64,000 bases of DNA from Caballeronia cordobensis (lineage in GTDB: Bacteria; Pseudomonadota; Gammaproteobacteria; Burkholderiales; Burkholderiaceae): contig NZ_FCNY02000011.1 in NCBI RefSeq assembly GCF_001544575.2, positions 62,001 through 126,000 of the forward strand, written 5' to 3'. Of this stretch, positions 16,222-25,113 are shown piece by piece; position 1 is the first letter of the stretch, and each line of letters starts with the position of its first letter. Both the position numbers and the translations under genes were made by a program. Below the pieces are notes generated by a model. It searched no databases. It was not told where the DNA came from and saw nothing but the letters and a program-made list of their open reading frames with translations.

Positions 16222-16761
16222 TCAGCGCGACCGGCCTTTCTTTGCGGGCTCGCCGTCGCTCTCGCCTAACACGCGCCGGTTGCGGTCATCGATGACGGTC
16301 CGCGTCGCCGATGTGGCGCCGGGGCCGGGCGCAAAACGCACGTCGCGAAATGACAGCGCCTTGCCGGCCTTGCCTTCGACCGACATCGCCTTGACAGGCT
16401 GTCCGGTGGCGTCATCGACGAGCGTGACGGGCGGCTTGCCCTTCGGCGCGAGCCAGCGATCGCCCCACTGCATGAGCGCGACGAGCACCGGATAGAGCTC
16501 GTCGCCCTTTTCGGTCAGCCGGTAGCCGAAGGTATTCGCCCTTTCCTCGAGCGGATAGCGCTCCAGAATGCCGAGCTCGATGAGCCGCTCCAGCCGCGCC
16601 GTCAGCACGTTCCGGGCGATGCCCAATTCGCTTTGAAACTCGTCGAAGCGCGACATGCCTTGCGTGCATTCGCGAACGATCAAAAGCGTCCACCACTCGC
16701 CGACCTCATCGAGGGCGCGGGCGATCGAACAGTTCATTCCGTCGAAGCGTTTTCTATACAT
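16222..16761 (-). CDS. HxlR-family transcriptional regulator
   Basis: 179 aa. The winged helix begins with the family Cys (GMNCSIARALDEVGEWWTLLI) and continues FDEFQSELGIARNVLTARLERL and the wing YPLEERANTFGYRLTEKG. The C-terminal 70 residues are longer than in the shortest HxlR proteins (about 110 aa) and are charged, ending PAKKGRSR. The conserved N-terminal Cys in some HxlR proteins senses aldehydes or redox state. Divergent from the DUF1272 gene; a candidate operator is given separately. Confidence 0.88.
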   Translation of the reverse strand: MYRKRFDGMNCSIARALDEVGEWWTLLIVRECTQGMSRFDEFQSELGIARNVLTARLERLIELGILERYPLEERANTFGYRLTEKGDELYPVLVALMQWGDRWLAPKGKPPVTLVDDATGQPVKAMSVEGKAGKALSFRDVRFAPGPGATSATRTVIDDRNRRVLGESDGEPAKKGRSR

Positions 16762-16793
16762 GGCGGTCGTCGTGCCGGAGAAGTTCAGGACAT

Positions 16794-16808
16794 ACCTATA
16801 CCACAGGT
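16794..16808. promoter_or_regulatory. Possible HxlR operator (ACCT-N7-AGGT)
   Basis: A short inverted repeat in the divergent gap, 33 bases from the HxlR start. It is only four base pairs per arm, so this is a weak candidate for autoregulation. Confidence 0.2.
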
Positions 16809-16878
16809 TTCGTCACGCAACTTCGATTCTGACGCAGAATATCGATTCGCGATCGACTTCGACCACAAGGAGCCAACC

Positions 16879-17127
16879 ATGCTGCAACTTCGTCCCGGAT
16901 GCGAATGCTGCGACAAAGACCTGCCGCCCGATTCCACCGATGCCCTCATCTGCTCGTTCGAATGCACGTTCTGCCGGGATTGCGCGGACTGTCTGCTGAA
17001 GGGTGTCTGCCCGAATTGCGGCGGCGAACTGGTCGCACGCCCGCGCCGTCCGGCCGGCAAGCTCGCGAAGTTTCCGGCATCGACCGAACGTGTGTTCGAC
17101 CCTGCGCGCCGATCGTCGTCGCAATGA
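16879..17127 (+). CDS. DUF1272 Cys-rich protein
   Basis: 82 aa with eight or more Cys in zinc-binding spacing: CECCDKDLPP, CSFECTFCRDC and CPNCGGELVARPRRP, the full DUF1272 pattern. It is a small, probably zinc-binding cytoplasmic protein of unknown function. AAGGAG lies nine bases before the ATG. Its last 180 bases are overlapped on the other strand by the GAF-like frame ending at 16946; the Cys pattern shows this strand is the genuine coding one here. Confidence 0.9.
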   Translation: MLQLRPGCECCDKDLPPDSTDALICSFECTFCRDCADCLLKGVCPNCGGELVARPRRPAGKLAKFPASTERVFDPARRSSSQ

Positions 17128-17470
17128 ATCCGCTCATGATGCGCAGCAGTTGCAGATCGAGATCGGTGAAGCGCGGCTTTCGTTGCGGCCCGAAGACCTG
17201 CACGATGACGATCTTCCCGTCGTGCAACGGAAGCACCGAAAACATCCGGTCGCGAGCATCACCGTATTCGACGATCGCACGATCCGGCGACGGGTGAATC
17301 TCACCGAATACCGCGACGGGCGCAGCGCTGAGACCGGCCGCTTCCGGATCGGCCGGCGCGTGCACGATGCATCGGCGCGCGCCGAGCACCTCGGCCAGGA
17401 TCGAACCGAGCGCTTCCGGCGCGCAGGTGGTGAGGCTCTGCGCTTGGTACTCGTGGTCTGCATATTTCAT
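16946..17470 (-). CDS. GAF-like domain protein, C-terminus overlapping DUF1272 antisense
   Basis: 174 aa from the ATG at 17470. Residues 1-115 look like a small GAF-type sensor (LTTCAPEALGSILAEVLGAR, VHAPADPEA, RDRMFSVLPLHDGKIVIVQVFG, LDLQLLRIMSGFIATT). The remaining 55-60 residues are Arg/Pro-rich and lie antisense to the DUF1272 gene, so they read like an unselected extension caused by loss of the original stop or a frameshift near 17110. No ligand or partner is evident. Confidence 0.5.
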   Translation of the reverse strand: MKYADHEYQAQSLTTCAPEALGSILAEVLGARRCIVHAPADPEAAGLSAAPVAVFGEIHPSPDRAIVEYGDARDRMFSVLPLHDGKIVIVQVFGPQRKPRFTDLDLQLLRIMSGFIATTIGAQGRTHVRSMPETSRACRPDGAGVRPVRRRNSGRHPSADSPRNPGRTCIRTSR

Positions 17471-17564
17471 GGCCTGCTCCCGCGGCATCGTGAATGACGT
17501 CAGCATGCATCGGCATAGTTAGGATCGAATTAACGCGCCGGTGCACGACTCGCCTTGACGCAGA

Positions 17565-17963
17565 TCAGTACACCGGCCAGCCCGGTCCCCACATGTTCCA
17601 GTTCCAGGCCGCGTTCTCGTTCATCTCGGCGTTCATGCGCTCCTGATCGATGAAGTTCTGCCGGAGCTGCTCGCGCTTGTAGCGGTCCCACGCGGTTTCA
17701 TCGCCGATATAAAGGCAACCGCAGGCATAGGGATCGGCGTACACGAAAAGGACTTTGCCGTCCTTCACCTTCTGCACGACGCGATTGGGCGGCAAGGTTT
17801 GCAGTTGCAGGCGCTGCTGCTCCGTCGTCACCGGAACGATATGGAAGCCCGCCGCGGCGAGCAGATCGTTCTGCTGGTTGGCGCGCTCCATGGGCGTGGC
17901 GCACCCCGCGATCAATACGCTCGCGCTCAATGCGCTCAGCAAGGCGGCCCATTTTCGGATCAT
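17565..17963 (-). CDS. Small lipoprotein of unknown function
   Basis: 132 aa with a signal peptide and lipobox (SVLIAGC), so membrane-anchored. The mature part has Gln-rich helical segments, a YADPYACGCLYIGDE stretch with two close Cys, and an aromatic tail NWNMWGPGWPVY. Similar short lipoproteins occur widely in Burkholderiaceae without a known role. Divergent from glycogen phosphorylase. Confidence 0.75.
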   Translation of the reverse strand: MIRKWAALLSALSASVLIAGCATPMERANQQNDLLAAAGFHIVPVTTEQQRLQLQTLPPNRVVQKVKDGKVLFVYADPYACGCLYIGDETAWDRYKREQLRQNFIDQERMNAEMNENAAWNWNMWGPGWPVY

Positions 17964-18118
17964 GATTTTTCCCCTCGATGTGGAGTTGAACAGGCCCGCA
18001 GCTTATGCGGCGCGACTTAGCCGCGAATTACGGCATTTCTTGCCATTTCCCCGTCAGGCGCACTACAACGATTTCAGAGAGCGCAACCCGGCCGATTCAT
18101 GACGACGAGGGAGGAATC

Positions 18119-20614
18119 ATGGACAACATGCACACCCTTAAAGCGCCGGCTGGCGCGGAGCCTGCGCGCAGCGGCCTCGGCGTCGCGGCATTGCAGCGCG
18201 ATATCGTCGATAACCTGATCTGCCTGCAAGGCGGCTATCCGGAGATCGCCACGCCGCACGACTGGTTCATGGCGCTCGCCTACACGGTGCGTGACCGGAT
18301 GATGACGCGCCGCGCCGCCACCACCTATGCGTATGCCACGCGCGGCGCGAAGGTCGCGTGCTATCTGTCGGCCGAATTCCTGATCGGTCCGCAACTCGGC
18401 AACAACCTGATGAATCTCGGCATCGAAGGCAATGCGCGCGATGCGTTGAAAGCGCTCGGCGTCGAGCTCGACACGCTGCTCGCGATCGAAGAAGAGCCCG
18501 GCCTCGGCACCGGCGGGCTCGGCCGCCTCGCCGCCTGCTATCTCGATTCGCTTTCCACGCTGGAAATTCCGGCGATCGGTTACGGCATCCGCTATGAATT
18601 CGGCATCTTCGATCAGCAAATCCGCGACGGCTGGCAGGTCGAAATCACCGACAAGTGGCTGCAAAAGGGCAATCCGTGGGAAATCCTGCGCCCGGACGTC
18701 GCGTTCTACGTGAACTTCGGCGGCCACACGGAAAGCGGCACCGACGACAAGGGCCGCTATTGCGTGCGATGGATTCCCGCGTACACGGTCAAGGGCGTGG
18801 CCTGCGATACGCCGATGCCCGGCTTTCGCGTCAACACCTGCAACACGCTGCGGCTATGGAAGAGCGAAGCCGTCGAATCGTTCGATCTGCAGGACTTCAA
18901 CGCTGGCGACTACTACGAGGCGGTCCACGAGAAAGTGCTGTCGGAGACGCTCTCGAAGGTGCTGTATCCGAACGACGAGCCGGAAGCCGGCAAGCGCCTG
19001 CGGCTCGCGCAGCAATACTTCTTCGTCTCGTGCTCGCTGCAGGACATGCTGCGCCTGCTCGGGCTCAAGGGCGAACCGGTGGAACGTCTCGCGGACGTGT
19101 TCAATGCGCAACTCAACGACACGCATCCGTCGATCGCGGTCGCCGAACTGATGCGCCTGCTCGTCGATGAGCGGCAGATGCCGTGGGACGAAGCGTGGGA
19201 CATCACGCGGCGCACGCTCGCCTATACGAATCACACGCTCTTGCCCGAAGCGCTCGAAACATGGGCCCTGCCGCTCTTTCGCGACCTGCTGCCGCGGCTG
19301 CTGGAGATCATCTACGAGATCAATCGCCGCTTCCTCGATGATGTGCGGCAGCGCTTTCCCGGCGATGACGCGCGCATCGCGCGCATGTCGCTCATCGACG
19401 AAGCCGGCGCGAAGCGCGTGCGCATGGCGCATCTCGCGACGGTGGGCAGTCACGCGGTCAACGGCGTGGCCGCGCTGCACTCGAAGCTGCTCGAACAGAC
19501 GGTGCTGCGCGATTTCGCCGAACTCTGGCCGGAGCGCTTCCTCAACGTGACCAACGGCGTCACGCCGCGCCGCTTTCTGATGCTCGGCAATCCAGCGCTC
19601 GCCGCGCTGCTTGCCGACACCATCGGGCCAGGCTGGACGACCGATCTGACCCGGCTGCGCGAACTCGGCGCGCACGCCGACGATCCCGCTTTTCAGGCGC
19701 GCTGGCGCGCCGTCAAGCGCGGCAACAAGGAAGCGCTTGCCGCGCAAATCAGGAACGTGACGGGCATCATCGTCGATCCGGGCGCGCTGTTCGATATCCA
19801 GGTCAAGCGCATCCACGAATACAAGCGCCAGCATCTGAACGCGCTCTATATCGTGACGCTGTATCTGCGTCTGCGGCGTGATCCGCAACTCGCGATGACG
19901 CCGCGCTGCTTCGTGTTCGGCGGCAAGGCCGCGCCCGGCTATGCGATGGCGAAGCTCATCATCCGCCTCATCAACGGCATTGCCGAAGTCGTCAACGGCG
20001 ATCCGGCCGTGAATGACCGGCTGAAGGTCGTGTTCTATCCGGACTTCAATGTGAAGAACGCGCAGTTCATCTATCCGGCCGCCGATCTTTCGGAGCAGAT
20101 TTCGACGGCCGGCAAGGAAGCGTCGGGCACCGGCAACATGAAGTTCATGATGAACGGCGCGCTGACCATCGGCACGCTGGACGGCGCGAACGTCGAGATA
20201 CGCGAGGAAGTGGGCGACGACAACTTCTTCCTGTTCGGCCTGACCGAGAGCGAAGTGGAACGCGTGCGGCGCGAAGGGTATCGTCCGGCCGACTATGCGA
20301 ACGGCAACGACGAGTTGCGTGAAGCGCTGACGTTGATCGCGAGCGGCCACTTCTCGCGCGGCGACGCGGCGATGTTCCGTCCGCTCGTCGACAGCTTGCT
20401 GTATCACGATCCGTTTCTCGTACTGGCCGATTACGCGTCCTACGTTGCGCGCCAGCAGGATGTCAGCGATGCATGGCAGGACCCGCGCCGCTGGACGCGG
20501 ATGTCGATCGCAAACACGGCGTATGCGGGCAAGTTCTCATCGGACCGCGCGATTGCCGAGTATTGCGACCGCATCTGGAAGATTCGTCCGGTGAAGATCG
20601 CGCTGGAAGGTTAG
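18119..20614 (+). CDS. glgP: Glycogen/starch/alpha-glucan phosphorylase
   Basis: 831 aa, the normal length for this GT35 enzyme, which releases glucose 1-phosphate from alpha-1,4-glucans. Seen: AYLSAEFLIG-type segment (KVACYLSAEFLIGPQLGNN), the glucan site EEPGLGTGGLGRLAACYLDS, NDTHPSIAVAELMRLL, NVTNGVTPRRF, KRIHEYKRQ, and the PLP region EASGTGNMKFMMNGALTIGT. The start is the ATG at 18119 with GGGAGGAATC just before it, although the frame is open back to 18005. It stands alone, without glgA/B/C; the GH13 enzyme at 62592 is the only other alpha-glucan gene here. Confidence 0.96.
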   Translation: MDNMHTLKAPAGAEPARSGLGVAALQRDIVDNLICLQGGYPEIATPHDWFMALAYTVRDRMMTRRAATTYAYATRGAKVACYLSAEFLIGPQLGNNLMNLGIEGNARDALKALGVELDTLLAIEEEPGLGTGGLGRLAACYLDSLSTLEIPAIGYGIRYEFGIFDQQIRDGWQVEITDKWLQKGNPWEILRPDVAFYVNFGGHTESGTDDKGRYCVRWIPAYTVKGVACDTPMPGFRVNTCNTLRLWKSEAVESFDLQDFNAGDYYEAVHEKVLSETLSKVLYPNDEPEAGKRLRLAQQYFFVSCSLQDMLRLLGLKGEPVERLADVFNAQLNDTHPSIAVAELMRLLVDERQMPWDEAWDITRRTLAYTNHTLLPEALETWALPLFRDLLPRLLEIIYEINRRFLDDVRQRFPGDDARIARMSLIDEAGAKRVRMAHLATVGSHAVNGVAALHSKLLEQTVLRDFAELWPERFLNVTNGVTPRRFLMLGNPALAALLADTIGPGWTTDLTRLRELGAHADDPAFQARWRAVKRGNKEALAAQIRNVTGIIVDPGALFDIQVKRIHEYKRQHLNALYIVTLYLRLRRDPQLAMTPRCFVFGGKAAPGYAMAKLIIRLINGIAEVVNGDPAVNDRLKVVFYPDFNVKNAQFIYPAADLSEQISTAGKEASGTGNMKFMMNGALTIGTLDGANVEIREEVGDDNFFLFGLTESEVERVRREGYRPADYANGNDELREALTLIASGHFSRGDAAMFRPLVDSLLYHDPFLVLADYASYVARQQDVSDAWQDPRRWTRMSIANTAYAGKFSSDRAIAEYCDRIWKIRPVKIALEG

Positions 20615-20665
20615 TCGGTAAGATGCGTGAGTCAACCGCCCCGCTTCGTCGAAGGGAGACTGAAC

Positions 20666-20962
20666 ATGAACCGCTTGCCGATGTTCTGCGCGCTGGCGAT
20701 CTCGCTCGCCGGCTGCGCTGCCGGTGGCGCGCAGCAAAGCGCGACGCACTTAAGCGCCGCGCAATGCCGCGACCTCACCGCGCTCCGGAATCACGCGCCA
20801 TTGACGCGCGAGCGCAACCTCAGCGAACTGGCGGCGCTGGAGAAGGCGGGATACGACCCGTCGCGGTTCTACGATCCGTACTATCCGGACGATCTGCACG
20901 CGGCGCAGCGTCAGGTCGAGATCTGGTATCGGACGGATTGCCAGCCGCAGCGCGTCGACTGA
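20666..20962 (+). CDS. DUF4148 lipoprotein
   Basis: 98 aa. Lipobox SLAGC after a short signal peptide, then the DUF4148 pattern LTRERNLSELAALEKAGYDP and DPYYPDDLHAAQRQVE. Two further Cys (QCRDL, DCQPQ) could pair. GGGAG precedes the ATG. Start lies 51 bases after glgP, so it may be cotranscribed. Function unknown. Confidence 0.8.
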   Translation: MNRLPMFCALAISLAGCAAGGAQQSATHLSAAQCRDLTALRNHAPLTRERNLSELAALEKAGYDPSRFYDPYYPDDLHAAQRQVEIWYRTDCQPQRVD

Positions 20963-21037
20963 GCCGTTCCGGCCTCGTGGTTTCTGGCGAAGCCAAGAAC
21001 GGTCGTCGGTGCGATTGACAGTTAGTTGCGTAAATAT

Positions 21038-21065
21038 ATCGGATAATATTTAGTCATCCGATTTT
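21038..21065. terminator. Bidirectional intrinsic terminator
   Basis: ATCGGAT (21038-21044) and ATCCGAT (21056-21062) form a 7-bp stem with an 11-base loop, followed by TTTT on the plus strand and an AT-rich run on the minus strand. It sits between two convergent genes, one base pair or so beyond the minus-strand stop. Confidence 0.6.
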
Positions 21066-21786
21066 ATGTACCCAGCGCTTCCTGATGCGCCTTAACGAAA
21101 TCCGCCATGCTGTTGAACCGGAAGTCGATGCTAGGCTGCGAGCCCGGATCCATCGTCGCGCCGAAGCCGGTTTGCGCATGACGCCGATAAATCCAGCACG
21201 ACGCAAGGCCGAATCCATTGGCGGGCTTATGGTCGTGGAAAAGACTTTCGGCCGTATGCAGGATCGTCTCCTTGCGGATGCCGCGTTCGCCCAGCTTTTC
21301 CAGCATGTATTCGAAGTTACGCGGCGAAGGCTTGTACGATCCGATATCTTCCGCCGTCATGATCGCGTCGAATTCGACTTGCAGCTTCGCGTTGCTATGG
21401 GTAAAGCTCTCGTTATCCACGTTCGACAGAATCACGAGCTTGTAATGCTGCTTGAGATAGCGCAGCGCGTCGGCGGAATCCGCGAAGGCCGGCCAGTCGC
21501 GAATGGAACGGCCATAGGCGATGCACTCGTCGTGCGTATATGAAACGCCCCATTCTTCCGCGAGACGCTTGTACACGATCGCCAACAACGCCTGATAGGG
21601 CTTGCCCGGCGTATAGCGCTGCTGCGACGACTCGTGACGCGCATGCGCCTCAAGCACCTGATCGCGCGTCAAAGCGGGCGTCACACGCGCAAGCAACGCG
21701 CGCAGTCCGTCGAAAATCCCTGATTCCCAGTCGATGAGCGTGCCGTAGCAGTCGAACGTCAGCGTGTCGAAGTCGGTGAGTTTCAC
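21064..21786 (-). CDS. Haloacid dehalogenase, type II (L-2-haloacid dehalogenase family)
   Basis: 240 aa. HAD motif 1 DCYGTLIDWESG (first Asp nucleophile), motif 2 VILSNVDNESF, Lys in GSYKPSPRNFEYML, and ILHTAESLFHDHKPANGFG as the fourth motif region, with WIYRR characteristic of the type II dehalogenase branch. Members hydrolyse L-2-haloacids or act on small phosphate esters; the substrate here is not shown. It starts at a GTG (21786) with AGGAG seven bases upstream. Divergent from the peroxidase-encapsulin operon. Confidence 0.88.
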   Translation of the reverse strand: MKLTDFDTLTFDCYGTLIDWESGIFDGLRALLARVTPALTRDQVLEAHARHESSQQRYTPGKPYQALLAIVYKRLAEEWGVSYTHDECIAYGRSIRDWPAFADSADALRYLKQHYKLVILSNVDNESFTHSNAKLQVEFDAIMTAEDIGSYKPSPRNFEYMLEKLGERGIRKETILHTAESLFHDHKPANGFGLASCWIYRRHAQTGFGATMDPGSQPSIDFRFNSMADFVKAHQEALGT

Positions 21787-21974
21787 TGATAAGCTCCTGT
21801 CGGTCGATAAGTCGATTGTCGATAAAAAAGCATGGCGGTCTTTTTCGCGATCTTACAGAACCGTGCATTTTCGAGTATTGATGACATGGCGTTGGTGTAT
21901 CGTCCATGCACTGCCGCGATTCGATCAACCTCGATTAACCCAGATCAACCGCTTCACGTCATCGAACTCTTCAG

Positions 21975-23018
21975 ATGCCCGACAACATACCTGAACCACA
22001 AGCCGTCTGTAACCCGATTTCCCGAAGCGCGATCTTTCTCGTCGCCACCGTGGCGCGCGGCGAGGACAAAGCCGAGGTCGTGCGTTCATGGTGCGGCGAC
22101 ATCGCGGCGCTGGTCCGCGCGGTCGGCACACGCGCGCCGACCGCGAACCTGTCCTGTGTATGCGGCTTCGGCGCGGATGCGTGGGACATGCTGTTCGGCG
22201 CGCCGCGTCCGGCTGGCCTGCATCCGTTTCGGGAATTCGGCTCGGGCGATCGCCGCGCAATCGCGACGCCGGGCGACATCCTCCTGCATATCCGCGCGGA
22301 TCACATGGATCTGTGCTTCGAGCTTGCATCGCACATGCTCAACAAGCTCGGCGATGCGGTCACGGTCGTCGACGAAGTGCACGGCTTCCGATATTTCGAT
22401 TTGCGCGACATGGTCGGCTTCGTGGACGGCACCGAAAACCCGACGGGCAAGCGCGCCGAAACTTATACGATCATCGGCGAGGAAGATGCTGAATTTGCCG
22501 GCGGAAGTTATGTGATCGTGCAGAAGTATTTGCATAACCTCGATGCATGGAACGGGCTGACGGTCGAGCAGCAGGAACTTATCATCGGCCGCGAAAAGCT
22601 ATCCGATGTCGAACTCGACGATTCGATCAAGCCCTCGTGCTCGCATAGCTCGCTCACGACGATCGAAGAGAACGGCGAGGAAGTGAAGATCCTGCGGCAT
22701 AACATGGCTTTCGGCCGACCGGGCGCGAAAGAGTTCGGCACGTATTTCATCGGCTATGCGCGCACGCCGCGGCCGATCGAGCAGATGCTCGAAAACATGT
22801 TCGTCGGAAGGCCGCCGGGCAATTACGACCGCCTGCTCGATTACAGCCGCGCGGTGACGGGCGGCCTCTTCTTCGTGCCATCCAGCGATCTGCTCGACGC
22901 GCTGCCCGACCGCAATCCGCACACCGCGTCATCGTCCGCCGATGAAAACCGGCAAGGCGATGCACGCGAAGGAACCTTGAACATCGGCTCACTCAAAGGA
23001 ACGCCACAACATGAATAA
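21975..23018 (+). CDS. Dyp-type peroxidase, encapsulin cargo
   Basis: 347 aa. The heme-peroxidase signature GFVDGTENPTG carries the catalytic Asp. The proximal His region lies in SIKPSCSHSSL/KILRHNMAFG and the C-terminal GLFFVPSSDLLDAL is typical of this family. It has no signal peptide. After a flexible hydrophilic linker (from about residue 310) the tail EGTLNIGSLKG matches the known targeting peptide that docks cargo inside type 1 encapsulin shells. The stop overlaps the start of the shell gene by 8 bases (ATGAATAA), giving translational coupling. It is probably a cytoplasmic, shell-enclosed peroxidase for oxidative-stress defence. The upstream gap contains repeated TCGATAA motifs near 21803-21824. 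Confidence 0.95.
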   Translation: MPDNIPEPQAVCNPISRSAIFLVATVARGEDKAEVVRSWCGDIAALVRAVGTRAPTANLSCVCGFGADAWDMLFGAPRPAGLHPFREFGSGDRRAIATPGDILLHIRADHMDLCFELASHMLNKLGDAVTVVDEVHGFRYFDLRDMVGFVDGTENPTGKRAETYTIIGEEDAEFAGGSYVIVQKYLHNLDAWNGLTVEQQELIIGREKLSDVELDDSIKPSCSHSSLTTIEENGEEVKILRHNMAFGRPGAKEFGTYFIGYARTPRPIEQMLENMFVGRPPGNYDRLLDYSRAVTGGLFFVPSSDLLDALPDRNPHTASSSADENRQGDAREGTLNIGSLKGTPQHE

Positions 23019-23814
23019 CCTGCATCGAGAGCTCGCGCCGATATCGGCCGCCGCGTGGTCGCAAATCGAAGCGGAAGTCGCGCGCACGTTCAAGCGCTCC
23101 GTCGCGGGCCGCCGCGTCGTCGACGTGAAGGATCCCGGCGGCGTCGCGCTGTCCGGCATCGGCACGGGACATCAGAAGAACATCGCGTCGCCGAAGAAGG
23201 GTGTATCGGCGAAACTGTATGACGTAAGGCAGCTCGTGCAATTGACCGTGCCGTTCACGCTGCAGCGCGAGGCGATCGACAGCGTGGAGCGCGGTTCCAA
23301 CGACGGCGACTGGCAGCCCGCCAAGACCGCCGCAAGCGAACTGGCGCTGGCCGAAGACAGCGCGATCTTCGACGGCTTCGCGGCCGCCGGGATCGCCGGC
23401 ATTCGCGAAGGCAGCTCGAATTCGAAGTCGTTCTTGCCCGCTGATGTCGCCGACTATCCCAACGCCATCAGCCAGGCGCTCGAAAAGCTCCGGCTCGCCG
23501 GCGTGGACGGCCCCTACTCCGTGCTGCTCGGCGCGGATGCCTACACCGCGCTTGCCGAGGCGAGCGATCAGGGGTATCCGGTTATCGAGCACATCAAGCG
23601 CATCGTGAGCGGCGATCTCGTCTGGGCGCCCGCGCTCACAGGCGGCTGTGTACTCTCGACGCGCGGCGGCGATTACGAACTGCATATCGGGCAGGATGTG
23701 TCGATCGGCTACACGAGCCACACCGACACCGCCGTGCAGCTCTATCTAACCGAAACGCTCACGTTTCTCATGTTGACGAGCGAGGCTTCCGTTTCGATCG
23801 CCGCGGGCGAATAG
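23011..23814 (+). CDS. Family 1 encapsulin nanocompartment shell protein
   Basis: 267 aa, the usual size (about 265) for the HK97-fold encapsulin monomer. Recognisable segments are MNNLHRELAPISAAAWSQIE, FKRSVAGRRVVDV, the E-loop and spine region LTVPFTLQREAIDSVERGS, EDSAIFDGFAAAGIAGI, and the C-terminal DVSIGYTSHTDTAVQLYLTE. It assembles into an icosahedral protein shell that encloses the Dyp peroxidase encoded immediately upstream. The pair is complete in itself, with no other cargo gene such as a ferritin-like protein next to it. Confidence 0.95.
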   Translation: MNNLHRELAPISAAAWSQIEAEVARTFKRSVAGRRVVDVKDPGGVALSGIGTGHQKNIASPKKGVSAKLYDVRQLVQLTVPFTLQREAIDSVERGSNDGDWQPAKTAASELALAEDSAIFDGFAAAGIAGIREGSSNSKSFLPADVADYPNAISQALEKLRLAGVDGPYSVLLGADAYTALAEASDQGYPVIEHIKRIVSGDLVWAPALTGGCVLSTRGGDYELHIGQDVSIGYTSHTDTAVQLYLTETLTFLMLTSEASVSIAAGE

Positions 23815-23821
23815 CGAACCT

Positions 23822-24229
23822 TCAGTTATCGAACGTGCCTTGATACTCCGGCGCGGCGTCGGATCGCGTGTTCAGTTCGAACATGACGCCGCCCGGCGCG
23901 CGGCAAAAGAAGCGCGAGCCGCGCCCGTTGTTGAAGATATCCGTCTCCATCTCCACGCCCTCGCTTTTGAAGCGCTCGTAGAGGGCGCGCACGTCATCGA
24001 GAGTCGGCAGTTCGAAGCCCACGTGAAACGCGCGCGGCCAGTGGGGCGCATCGTCGCGCGCGTGATCGATCACCACGTCGAAACCGGGGCGCTTGAGGAT
24101 GCACGAACGGTCCCAGGTGCCTGCAATCGTAAAGCCTAGATAGTGCTCGAAGAAGCGCGCGGTCGCGGCGGTATCGGCGGAAGGAAAGCTGAGGTGATTG
24201 AGCTTCATGCCTTGAATGGCGTCTGTCAT
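23822..24229 (-). CDS. VOC/glyoxalase-superfamily protein
   Basis: 135 aa. The vicinal oxygen chelate fold shows as MKLNHLSFPSADTAATARFF with its first metal-ligand His, HVGFELPTLDDVRALYERF, and FFCRAPGGVMFELNTR with the terminal Glu ligand. Metal-dependent, cytoplasmic, substrate unknown. ATG at 24229. Convergent with the encapsulin gene by 7 bases and oriented the same way as the TetR gene upstream. Confidence 0.87.
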   Translation of the reverse strand: MTDAIQGMKLNHLSFPSADTAATARFFEHYLGFTIAGTWDRSCILKRPGFDVVIDHARDDAPHWPRAFHVGFELPTLDDVRALYERFKSEGVEMETDIFNNGRGSRFFCRAPGGVMFELNTRSDAAPEYQGTFDN

Positions 24230-24386
24230 CGTCGGTCTCTCTGGTTGAATGTGGACGACTTCAGAATATAAGCAAAAGCTCACATTCGATACTCGCATTG
24301 AAAAGGCCTGCCGCATGCGCCCGAACGCCAGCACCAGCGGCCATTCGCGCGATTCGGCTAGGCGCCCGCAATTCGCTTGCTCGCAT

Positions 24387-24998
24387 TCAAACGTCGCCGC
24401 TTCTCGCCAGATAGCCGAAAACAGCGGCTCGCACACGGCGCTCCAGATCATCGAGATCGCGCTCGCCGCGTTCGCCGGCCGCATCGACCAGGCCGCGGAT
24501 GATCGCGAGCAGATCGCCCGCCGCGACGTCGGGGCGCGCATGCCGCGGCGCGGCGCGGCCGACGATCGTCTCGGCCAGCGCCTCCATGTCGCCCTTCGCG
24601 ACTTCATGGCGCAACGCGGGACGCCCCTCGGCGATATCGAGCAGGCGCGCGAGCATCGGACGCTGCAACTGCTGACGCACGGCCGCGCCGATGAAATACT
24701 CCAGCGCCGCCTTGCCGCTTCGCTTGGTCAGCGCATGCGAGGCGTCCTCATGAAAGCGCGTTGTCTCGCGATGGATCAGCGCGACGGTCAGCGCATCCTT
24801 GCCCGGAAAGTATTGATACAGCGAGCCGATGCTGACGCCCGCACGGCGCGCGACCGCATTCGTGTTGAAGCCCTCGAAGCCCTCGTTTTCGAGCACTTGC
24901 GCAGCCGCTTCGACGATGCTCGATACCGTCGCCTCGGAGCGTGACTGCGCCGGCGCCTTGCGAGGCCGAAGGGCTTTGCGCGATGGACGTGGACTCAT
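24387..24998 (-). CDS. TetR/AcrR-family regulator
   Basis: 203 aa. A basic N-terminal arm, then the DNA-binding domain: SIVEAAAQVLENEGFEGFNT, VARRAGVSIGSLYQYFPGKDAL. The C-terminal helical ligand domain includes an AALEYFIGAAVRQQ helix and RPALRHEVAKGD. It is divergent from the YghU-like gene at 25114, which is its most likely target, with the VOC gene downstream as another. Confidence 0.9.
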   Translation of the reverse strand: MSPRPSRKALRPRKAPAQSRSEATVSSIVEAAAQVLENEGFEGFNTNAVARRAGVSIGSLYQYFPGKDALTVALIHRETTRFHEDASHALTKRSGKAALEYFIGAAVRQQLQRPMLARLLDIAEGRPALRHEVAKGDMEALAETIVGRAAPRHARPDVAAGDLLAIIRGLVDAAGERGERDLDDLERRVRAAVFGYLARSGDV

Positions 24999-25113
24999 TC
25001 ATATTCTCGTTCGACATGCCGTGCCCGATTGTACAAAGCCCGGTCGAGCACGTTTCCCAGCGACCTGCTAACCTCGCTCGAATCGATCGATCGAGCCAGA
25101 AGGAGCGTGACGC

